Below are positions 42,401 through 51,641 of a stretch of DNA of 64,000 nucleotides, piece after piece. The stretch lies in NCBI GenBank assembly GCA_963693285.1, contig OY848929.1, forward strand, positions 1,118,501-1,182,500. The letters run 5' to 3'. The notes beneath the pieces are model-generated. The model saw only the letters and a program-made list of their open reading frames with translations, was not told where the DNA came from and made no database searches. The translations under genes and the position numbers were made by a program. Positions within the stretch are counted from its first letter, which is position 1; each line of letters starts with the position of its first letter. The stretch is from Xestospongia muta (taxonomy: Eukaryota > Porifera > Demospongiae > Haplosclerida > Petrosiidae).

Positions 42401-42762
42401 GGAGAAGATGTCACATGAAGTCCAAGATGACGATAAGTATAATTGGACTCTCGTACTTGTAAATTTGATGGTATAGTAACAAAGGTAGCAGCATTAGCTG
42501 TAGTAGTTCCAGTATGATTGAATCCAGTTGAAGATGAGATATTGAACTGAACTGGAGTAGTACTCTTTGTAAGAACAATCATTTCAATATGACTTGTTGA
42601 TGAGAACTGTCGTAGAAAGGCAACATAGAATTGGTTACCATAGTTACTTAATGCAAAGCAATCTACAAATAAGATATAACTAAATTATTTAGAGACATAA
42701 CACCTGTTCTTACTTGAAAAGATTGTTAGGAGAAGTAGCACTGAGACTTGTAACATTGACAT
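39445..42762 (-). CDS. Receptor 6: IgGFc-binding type-I membrane protein with very long Ser/Thr stalk, no Calx-beta
   Basis: Two exons, minus strand: 42714-42762 (signal MSMLQVSVLLLLTIFS) and 39445-42662; 1088 aa, the largest of the array. The IgGFc-type domain is close to those of receptors 4 and 5. It is followed by about 430 residues of Thr/Ser/Val-rich, internally repetitive stalk with scattered CDxSTVF and ITNC.C motifs, probably mucin-like and O-glycosylated. Span GGSMALIIIIIIVICIIVAIV, juxtamembrane SYKVGMKRGKSQ. Tail tyrosines: EYEDMAPPEQ, AYENI-DSL-YEPM, then YFTL...VYDTI ten residues apart and HPLPPLPSSE. The last pair is conserved with receptor 5. Confidence 0.85.
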
Positions 42763-44287
42763 CTTTTCAGAAGACAAATCAGACTTCAATTGGAATTCAC
42801 GAAATGATTTCAAAAATGTGTAATGTATTAATAGTGCATTACTTTACATACTTAAATAAACCTTTCAATGATATTCACAACTGATCTTGTCATTGTAGGT
42901 GGATTCCAACAGTCAATAAATTACTACATGACATCTGCTGTTGTAGTCCCCTTAGTATCACATGTCATGACTTCATGATGTACTCACAGATGGAATGGTA
43001 TAATTAGCATTGCATATGTAAATATAAGTAATCAATTTGTGTATATAGCACATGTAACATACTCATAGTGGACTATTTTAGTTGTGGTAATAACAATTTT
43101 AGTACTCACTTCATCATAGATGGCATAGCTTGCTACATGAGACATTAAGCCACTCTATGATGCTCTTATTAATAGTTAAAATAAACTATCATATAATTAC
43201 ATAATAAATTAAACCACATTAATTAGTTAAATGGTAAAGCAGATTAACAATAGATAAAACATATGTCATGGAACTTTTGTTTTTGTAAATATTTGCACAA
43301 ATGATTATGTCTAGAACCTCTATAAATTAATAAAATCACACAGCAAAAAGGAAAAAAATGAAGTTGGTAAGGTGTTATCATCAAAGCAATAAGCAATCTA
43401 CAAATCAAGATATGACTAAATTATTTAGAGACATAGCACCTAGTTTTACTTGAAAAGATTATTAGGACAAGTAGCACTGAGACTTGTAATATTGACATCT
43501 TTAAAAAAACTAACAAGATTTTTTAATTGGGTGTGCATATAGATTGTATATTTTATCCAACCGTAATTAGATACACTCCTTGTCTTAGTATAAACATAGA
43601 TTATATAGACATGTCACCTATATTGTCTAGTGGGAGGCGAGCCTGAACTAGTCCCACTCTTGTCATGCAATTGATGTACGTCAATGTTTAAACTACTTTG
43701 TAGATTAAGTACTTTTGAAACAATCATTTTGTTAAAAGTACATAATGATAGTTGTCAAATAAGAAACAAAGAATTATTGTATTAGAAACTTCTTTGAAAG
43801 GATTGCATACAAGATGATAAGGGCAACAAATATAATTGTCTTTAAGCAAACATATATATTCAATTAGAGGACATCGCAATGGTAATAATAATATTCATAA
43901 TTCTTCTTGTCATAGTAGGTAGATTCCAACAGTCTCAAAGTTATTACATCACATCAGCTGTTTATATGCCCTTAGTGTCATTATGTACTCATAGAGTAAG
44001 GAGCATTGGTAACAAATAAATAGGAGTATCATAAGAGTGGTTTAAATGTCTTGCGTAGTAAGCTATGCCATCTAGGATAAAGAATGTGTTAATAAGTGAT
44101 ATTACCTAAAGTAAGTCCATTATGAGTTCTGTTATATCTAAATTGCTTGTTTGTATCTATTTCATGATCCAAACAAAGTATTTTAAAATAATTAGTTAAA
44201 CCACACAGTTTTATACTAAACCAAATTAGTAATACATATTAGAGTTCATCTTTATAAATCTTCACACATAAAACTAACTACAACATT
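42763..44287. other. Receptor 6 / receptor 7 interval with receptor relic and dispersed repeats
   Basis: Contains the receptor 6 promoter, a relic of a deleted receptor (43318-43505), and copies of a flank sequence with the motif TAGGT(A/G)GATTCCAACAGTC at about 42895 and 43915 that recurs at 48195. A short stretch near 43117-43150 is inverted relative to 44040-44075. No gene recognised. Confidence 0.55.
43318..43505 (-). pseudogene. Deleted receptor copy: 3' flank fused to signal-peptide exon
   Basis: 43318-43370 matches the DNA at the 3' end of receptor 6 (39394-39445). 43388-43500 matches receptor 6 intron 1 plus exon 1 (42661-42765), including a TTTTACTTGAAAAGATT segment. The whole body between them is missing. 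This looks like the scar of a receptor gene removed by internal deletion. Confidence 0.7.
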
Positions 44288-47200
44288 TCACTCAAGCTTA
44301 AAAGAGGGTGTAGGAGGTAAGGGACGAGATGAATGATTTGGTGGAGGAGGTGGTGGTCTACGACTTGAAGATGTCAAAAGTCTATCCTTATCACTGGTAT
44401 CAGGTAATGCATAAATATTATTCCTTTCTTCATCAGGTAATGAATAAATATTCATTTCATCAGGAATATCAGGATTATCAAGATTAATTGTTTTCATTTC
44501 AATGTCACCACTTGTATTAGTATCTGTTGTTGTTAGTACATAAGGACGAGTGGTAACATACCTATCCTGCCCATTAATTGTATTCTGTCTTTGAACCCTA
44601 CATGGACTACATCGACCACAACAGAAACTAATGACTATTATAAAACAGCAAACTATTATTACAACAATTGTTGTACTTCCTCCAATTATATATGCAATTT
44701 CAGTATTTAAAAGAATATGATTGGTTTGTGTAGGGACTGCACTGATGATGCGAATTATGTCAACAGTTGTAGATGATGATAATGCTGTGTCAACAACTGT
44801 AGATAATAAGAATGTAGGGTTAACAATTGTAGATAATAAGAATGTAGAGTTAACAATTGTAGATGATGAGAGTGTAGGGTTAACAATTCTAGATAATAAG
44901 AATGTAGAGTTAACAATTGTAGATGATGAGAGTGTAGGGTTAACAATTCTAGATAATAAGAATGTAGAGTTAACAGTTGTAGATGATGAGAGTGTAGGGT
45001 TAACAATTCTAGATAATAAGAATGTAGAGTTAACAGTTATAGATGATGAGAGTGTAGGGTTAACCATTGTAGATGATAAAAACATAGGAATATTACTTTT
45101 CTGTTCATTCAAAGATGTTGTAAATAGTGTGACATCAAGTGTAGTGGTGGGAATGAAAGGTCCATAGTAGATCATAACATTAGCCTGCTGTATTGTGATG
45201 TCAATGGTTGAACTTTCTAGGACTAGTATTGCTATCAGTACTGTTCCCTCAGAGTCAAAATTTAACAAAAATGGAATCTGATTAAGATTAATTCTTACAC
45301 TGTGTTCTCTTATGTACTTATTGAACTCAACATGAGTAATATTGATAATCATCCCTATTAAAGGAAAGTACATAACAATTGCTACAAGTCACAGAGTTAC
45401 CTTCAGTATCTTGTAACTGTAACAACGCATGTGCTACAAAATATTCACTGCACTGTGTTAAGTTACCATGTAACAAAACTTGAAGTGTGAGTTTATCATC
45501 TCTATTTAAATTTAGTACTGGCTCTTTGAATCCTATTGTAATCTCTAAATGACAAATATCTTAACAATTTTAAAACACTTATATTTCACCTTTATTGTAT
45601 TGTAGAGTTATGATAGTTGTGTCTAATATAAAACTAACATTACTCGCTACAGCTTCAGCAACTAGAGTAATAGTTTTGTTCATAAGTAAATAATTATTAA
45701 ATAAAGTGAAGTTAACACTCTTCTCAGTTTCCCAAGGAAGAAACTCCAATGCTGTATTGATAAAAGCAAAAAATATTATTTATAGTTGAGAAAACACTCT
45801 ACATATATAATGTACTTACTATTGTTTAAGTTAGAAGAACTGATCTGTATTATTAGACTCAAAGATAAATCTGTTAATCTTTGTACAACTATCATTAGCT
45901 CTTCACTGACACCTTCACATACACTGTAATTATTTGAAGAAAAATGTATTATTGGTAGTTTTGGATTCAGTGAAATTCCTGCTAAGTATCCATAACCACC
46001 AGCAGTGAATACAGTATACACAGTGACCAATAGGCTACCATTAGGATGACTATGTTTGATGCTAATTGTATTACTGGTATTGACGTTAGAACTGTAGCCA
46101 TATCCTGTCACAGAGCCTGTTGAATTGTAGATTGGTAACCAGTTTAAGTTTGTGAGGATATCGTTAATAATAATTGAATTATTAAAGTAATTGTTTGCTG
46201 GTACTACAATGTTATAGGAAATAGTCGTAGTGTAAGGAGTGATTGGTTTAAAATTAACATTGTGTGGGTATTGTGAAATAGATGGTATTGTCATTGCAAA
46301 TGGGTTACCATTTGGATAAGAACCTAGGTAGTCTCTGCTCAGACCAAACTGAGCAATGTAGCATCTTTGACTACATGTAGTATCACAAAGCTGTGTATAG
46401 TTAGCAAAGAATGAATACATATCACCCACAGATGGTAGCACAACTTGAGTAATGTTTATAGTATTGCAGGTAATAATAACTGATGTATTTGCTTCAGATG
46501 CCATTACCTTAAAACCCTGTCCATTTAGTAATAGTAAGTACTGTGTTCCCCAATTAATAGTAGGTGGTACTTGAGTGGCCAATGTGTCACACTCATAACC
46601 CTCAGGCTCTTGACCACATTCATGTGCTCCAATTACAGTCAATGGATAATTTGAGACAATTTTAGTGCCTGTTAAGTCAAAACCGTTTGATACTGATATG
46701 AGAAGAGTCTGCAAAGCATGTAATATCACTGTATGGCTCTCTCCTTTAGTCACATTCTTTTTTGTAGTATTTGACAACTGAGGATCCAAAGGTAAAAGAA
46801 TAGTTTGAGTAGGAGAGATTATGATTTTGGTATTGTTTCTATTGCCAACTAGAAGAATTTGACTGCATACATTTGCTACACTGCTACTTGAAGATATACC
46901 AAAGTAAACATATTCCTTTGTTGGCTGTTCATAATATGGATGCATTAAAAAACTTGAATGAGGATTTATCCCATTATAGCCCAGAGCTATAACAAAAATA
47001 GGAAATGACATTGAAGTAATACGTATCCCAAGATTACGATAGTTAAAATCAATCTCTCTTGTTTGAAATCCAGCTGGTATTGTTATTGCTATAGGAACAT
47101 TGGCAGCTGTTATTATTTGCTGATATGAATACCCAGTTAAAGTGGAGAAGGTGACAAGCACATGTTCTGTGACTTCTTTATGGATCAGAAATCTTAGTAT

Positions 47201-47380
47201 AATATTAGTTCCTCTTAGCCGTGGAAATCCAGTACAGAATTCATATCCATAATGAGATAGCTCCTCTGTAAATCCACCTATATTATAAATCATTGATATA
47301 TAATAAAGGAAAAAACTCGAACAAGTACCTTTAATAATAAAGATAATGACTAATAGTCCTGCACAAATCTTTTTCATCAT
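44288..47380 (-). CDS. Receptor 7: divergent IgGFc-binding / Calx-beta receptor with minisatellite stalk
   Basis: Five exons, minus strand: 47329-47380, 45820-47277, 45590-45751, 45401-45544, 44288-45354; 960 aa, all introns phase 1. Signal MMKKICAGLLVIIFIIK. A divergent IgGFc-type domain (YEFCTGFPRLRG, HPYYEQPTKEYVYFGI, PPTINWGTQYLLL) and a degenerate Calx-beta (NNYSVCEGVSEE). The stalk is a 10-residue repeat (VNPTLSSSTT / VNSTFLLSRI alternating, so a 20-residue higher-order unit, about four copies plus partials). Span STTIVVIIVCCFIIVISFCC. The tail holds NIYSLPDEERNNIYALPD (two YxxP sites) and PPPPPPNHSSRPLPPTP SH3 ligands. Paralogue of receptor 8, about 4.2 kb away in the same orientation. 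Confidence 0.85.
44780..45085. repeat. 30-bp minisatellite in receptor 7 stalk
   Basis: Tandem 30-bp units of the type GTTAACAATTGTAGATGA + TAAGAATGTAGA on the plus strand, arranged as alternating variants, giving a 60-bp higher-order period. About ten units, all in frame with the coding strand. Confidence 0.9.
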
Positions 47381-48590
47381 CTTGTGTAAATTAAGGTATA
47401 ATGATGACAGAGCACTCTTATCATAATAATTAACCAGGGGGTGTGTGATTGATATTAAAATAGTTATGATATTAACATGAGTTTAGATTTAATTTTAATA
47501 ATTTCTTCATGTTTTGTTCAGGTTCCTCTTCTTGGGTCTAAAATAAAACAAAGCAACTTAAATACACTCAAAAGTCTCTCTCTATTTTAATCTGTAAGTC
47601 AGTCTTCTGTCTCTTTTGACTTGTAATGGTACCGTAGCAATGGGTTCTTCAGGGACAATAACATTTTCTATTGATATAATAATTCACTCATGACAATAAG
47701 AAACAGTTCTACCATCTTCTAGTTCCAGAGCATTTAATTCTTCCAACAACTCATCTTCATCAAAGGGCTGCAATATTAGATCTTAGCAATCAATAGTAAC
47801 AGAGACTGTGTAATTTAACCAATATAACATATCACCAGCTAATACATCCATTATTTGGTCTTCTTCTTCTATTAACTATAATTACATGTACATGTTTCTT
47901 ACTAAACATGTAGACATACAAAAATCTTTAAGACTTCCCTTTTGGTTTTCTTGCATGAAATTCAATTTTCAGTTTAAATTAGTAATTGGTGTTTTTATAC
48001 CATACACAAAGTAAAGAAAATAGTAATAATAGAACGTCTTTATGATGGCAGATAGAGTTACATATATGTTAATCACCATAGTAACCCATTACCTTAGAAT
48101 GTCAATATCTATCTCAGTTACTGGATGTGCCTGTTCATGTAGAGGTCATCCATGCACATTTGTAATGACAATATTCATAATTCTTCTTGTCATAGTAGGT
48201 AGATTCCAACAGTCTCAAAGTTATTACATCACATAAACTGTTTATATATGCCCTTAGTGTCATCATGTACTCATAGATTAAGGAGCATTAATAAGAGTGT
48301 CATAAGAGTGGTTTAAATGTCTCATGTAGTAAGCTATGCCATCTAGGATAAAGAATGTGTTAATAAGTGTTATTTACCAAAACTAAAAAAAAAGTTCATT
48401 ATGAGCTCTGTTATATCTATATTGTTTGTTTACACCTATTTAGACGATTATAATCCTAATAAAACCACTATGATATAATTACTTAAACCACACAGTTACA
48501 TACTAAACAAAATTAACAATAGTTGAAAAACACATACATATATATTAGTTTGTCTTTGTAATCCTCACACATAAAACTAATTACAACATT
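47381..48590. other. Duplicated interval: receptor 7 promoter, CHMP7 relic, receptor 8 3' flank
   Basis: 47381-47480 corresponds to 51562-51640, 47490-48150 to the CHMP7 3' half (see separate entry), and 48160-48590 to 43890-44287. Together with receptors 7 and 8 this defines a tandem unit of about 4.26 kb. Confidence 0.7.
47490..48150 (-). pseudogene. CHMP7 3'-half relic (copy A)
   Basis: Closely follows the last exons of CHMP7 at 51642-52060 (the FDEDELLEELNALEL exon at about 47700-47770 and the LIEEEDQIMDVLAG exon at about 47830-47875). It then jumps to the exon 4/exon 3 region (47940-48140), lacking most Snf7-domain exons. The acceptor of one retained exon is mutated (CTAG to CTAA near 47778). 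No start; non-functional hitch-hiker of the receptor 7/8 duplication. Confidence 0.75.
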
Positions 48591-51561
48591 TCACTCAAGC
48601 TTAGAAGAGGGTAAAGGAGGTAAGGGACGAGATGAATGAGGTGACAGAGGAGGCAATGACCTGCAACTTGAAGATGATATAAGTCTATCCTTGTCACTGA
48701 CATCAGGTACTTCATAAATATTATTCCTTTCTTCATCAGGTAATGAATAAATATTCATTTCATCAGAATTATCAGGATTATTGAGATTAGTTGTTTTCAT
48801 CATTTGAATGTCACCACTTATATCTGTTGTTAGTAGTACATAAGGACGAGTGGTAACACACCTGTCCTGCCCATTAATTGTATTCTGTCTTTGAGCCTTC
48901 ATTGAACTCCATCGACCACAACAGAAACTAATGACTATTATAAAACAGCAAACAATCATTACAACAATTGTTGTACTTCCTCCAACTATATATGCAATTT
49001 TAGTATTTAAGAGAGCAGAAGGATTGGTTTGTGTAGGTACTGCACTGATGACACAAGTTATGTCAACAGTTGTAGATGATAAGAATGTAGGGCTAACCAT
49101 TGTAGATGATAAGAATGTACGGTTAACCATTGTAGATGATAAGAATGTAGGGTTAACCATTGCAGATGATAAGAATGTAGGGTTAACTATTGTAGATAAT
49201 AAGAATGTAGGGTTAACTATTGTAGATGATAAGAATGTAGGGTTAATTATTGTAGATGATAAGAATGTAGGAGTATCACTTGTTTGTTCAGTCAAAGATG
49301 TTGTAAATAGTGTGACATTGAGTGTAGTGGTGACAATGAAAGGTCTATAGTAGATCATAACATTAGCCTGCTGTATTGTGATGTCAATGGTTGAACTTTC
49401 TAGGACTAGTATTGCTATCAGTACTGTTCCCTCAGAGTCAAAATTTAACAAAAATGGAATCTGATTAAGATTAATTCTTACACTGTGTTCTCTTATGTAC
49501 TTATTGAACTCAAGATGAGTAATATTGATAATCATCCCTATTAAAGGAAAGTACATAACAATTGCTACAAGTCACAGAGTTACCTTCAGTATCTTGTAAC
49601 TGTAACAACACATGTGCTACAAAATATTCACTACACTGTGTTAAATTACTATGTAACAAAACTTGAAGCGTGATTTTATCATCTCTATTTAAACTTAGTA
49701 CTGGTTCATTGAATCCTATTGTAATCTCTAAATGACAAGTATCTTAACAATTTTAAAACACTTATATTTCACCTTTATTGTATTGTAGAGTTATGATAGT
49801 TGTGTCTAATATAAAACTAACATTACTCGCTACAGCTTCAGCAACTAGAGTAATAGTTTTGTTCATAAGTAAATAATTATTAAATAAAGTGAAGTTAACA
49901 CTCTTCTCAGTTTCCCAAGGAAGAAACTCCAATGCTGTATTGATAATAGCAGAGAATTATGATTTATAGTTGAGCAAAGACTTTATATGTACTTACTATT
50001 GATCAAGTTAGATGAACTGATCAGTATTATTAGACTAAATGATAAATCTGTTAATCTTAGTACAACTATCATTAGCTCTTCACTGACACCTTCACATACA
50101 CTGTAATTATTTGAAGAAAAATGTATTATTGGTAGTTTTGGCTTCAGTGAAATTCCTGCTAAGTATCCATAACCACCAGCAGTGAATACAGTATACACAG
50201 TGACCAATAGGCTACCATTAGGATGACTATGTTTGATGCTGATTGTATTACTTGCACTGACGTTAGAACTGTAGCCATATCCTGTCACAGAGCCTGTTGA
50301 ATTGTAGATTGGTAACCAGTTTAAGTTTGTGAGGATATCGTTAATAATAATTGAATTATTAAAGTAATTGTTTGCTGGTACTACAATGTTATAGGAAATA
50401 GTCGTAGTGTAAGGAGTGATTGGTTTAAAATTAACATTGTGTGGGTATTGTGAAATAGATGGTATTGTCATTGCAAATGGGTTACCATTCGGATAAGAAC
50501 CTAGGTAGTCTCTGCTCAGACCAAACTGAGCAATGTAGCATCTTTGACTACATGTAGTATCACAAAGCTGTGTATAGTTAGCAAAGAATGAATACATATC
50601 ACCCACAGATGGTAGCACAACTTGAGTGATGTTTATAGTATTGCAGGTAATAATAACTGATGTATTTGCTTCAGATGCCATTACCTTAAAACCCTGTCCA
50701 TTTAGTAATAGTAAGTACTGTGTTCCCCAATTAATAGTAGGTGGTACTTGAGTGGCCAATGTGTCACACTCATAACCCTCAGGCTCTTGTCCACATTCAT
50801 GTGCTCCAATTACAGTCAATGGATAATTCGAGACAATTTTAGTGCCTGTTAAGTCAAAACCGTTTGATACTGATATGAGAAGAGTCTGCAAAGCATGTAA
50901 TATCACTGTATGGCTCTCTCCTTTAGTCACATTCTTTTTTACAGTGTTTGACAACTGAGGATCCAATGGTAAAAGAATAGTTTGAGTAGGAGAGATTATG
51001 ATTTTGGTATTGTTTCTATTGCCAACTAGAAGAATTTGACTGCATACATTTGCTACACTGCTACTTGAAGATATACCAAAGTAAACATATTCCTTTGTTG
51101 GCTGTTCATAATATGGATGCATTAAAAAACTTGAATGAGGATTTATCCCATTATAGCCCAGAGCTATAACAGAAATAGGAAATGACATTGAAGTAATACG
51201 TATCCCAAGATTACGATAGTTAAAATCAATCTTTCTTGTTTGAAATCCAGCTGGTATTGTTATTGCTATAGGAACATTGGCAGCTGTTATTATTTGCTGA
51301 TATGAATACCCGACTAAAGTGGAGAGGGTGACAAGCACATGTTCTGTGACTTCTTTATGGATCAGAAATCTTAGTATAATATTAGTTCCTCTTAGCCGTG
51401 GAAATCCAGTATAGAATTCATATCCATAATGAGATAGCTCCTCTGTAAATCCACCTATATTATAAATCATTGATATGTAATAAGGGAAGAAACTCGAACA
51501 TGCCTTTAATAATAAAGATAATGACTAATAGTCCTGCACAAATCTTATTACAATGCATCAT
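48591..51561 (-). CDS. Receptor 8: divergent IgGFc-binding / Calx-beta receptor with minisatellite stalk
   Basis: Five exons, minus strand: 51504-51561, 49997-51454, 49773-49934, 49584-49727, 48591-49537; 922 aa. Exons 2-4 have exactly the same lengths as in receptor 7 (1458, 162, 144 nt) and are almost identical. Exon 1 (MMHCNKICAGLLVIIFIIK) must be joined through a GC donor (AAAG/GCATG), because a 2-nt loss relative to receptor 7 removed the GT and reading through hits a stop. If this donor is not used, the gene lacks its signal peptide. The stalk carries seven 10-residue repeats (VNPTFLSSTI type) without the 20-residue higher order of receptor 7. The tail NIYSLPDEERNNIYEVPD changes the second YxxP; C-terminal HSSRPLPPLPSSKLE. 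Confidence 0.78.
49063..49280. repeat. 30-bp minisatellite in receptor 8 stalk
   Basis: Seven in-frame 30-bp units (plus strand TGTAGATGATAAGAATGTAG + GGTTAACCAT). They are more homogeneous than in receptor 7, indicating separate homogenisation after duplication. Confidence 0.9.
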
Positions 51562-51641
51562 CTTACGTAGGTCAAACTCTGATGATGACAGCATATTCTT
51601 ATCATAATTAACCAGGGGGTGTGTGATTGATATTAAAATAG

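Noticed and set aside
44721..45167. Plus-strand 148-codon frame and regular repeats resembling a CRISPR array
   Set aside because: The repeats are contiguous 30-bp units without unique spacers and encode the receptor 7 stalk on the opposite strand. The genome is eukaryotic.
20860..51561. Receptors as sponge aggregation factor (core proteoglycan) genes
   Set aside because: They share Calx-beta with aggregation factors, but have a single Calx-beta, an IgGFc-type domain, a membrane span and signalling tail, and no visible Wreath or VWD region, so they are a different architecture.
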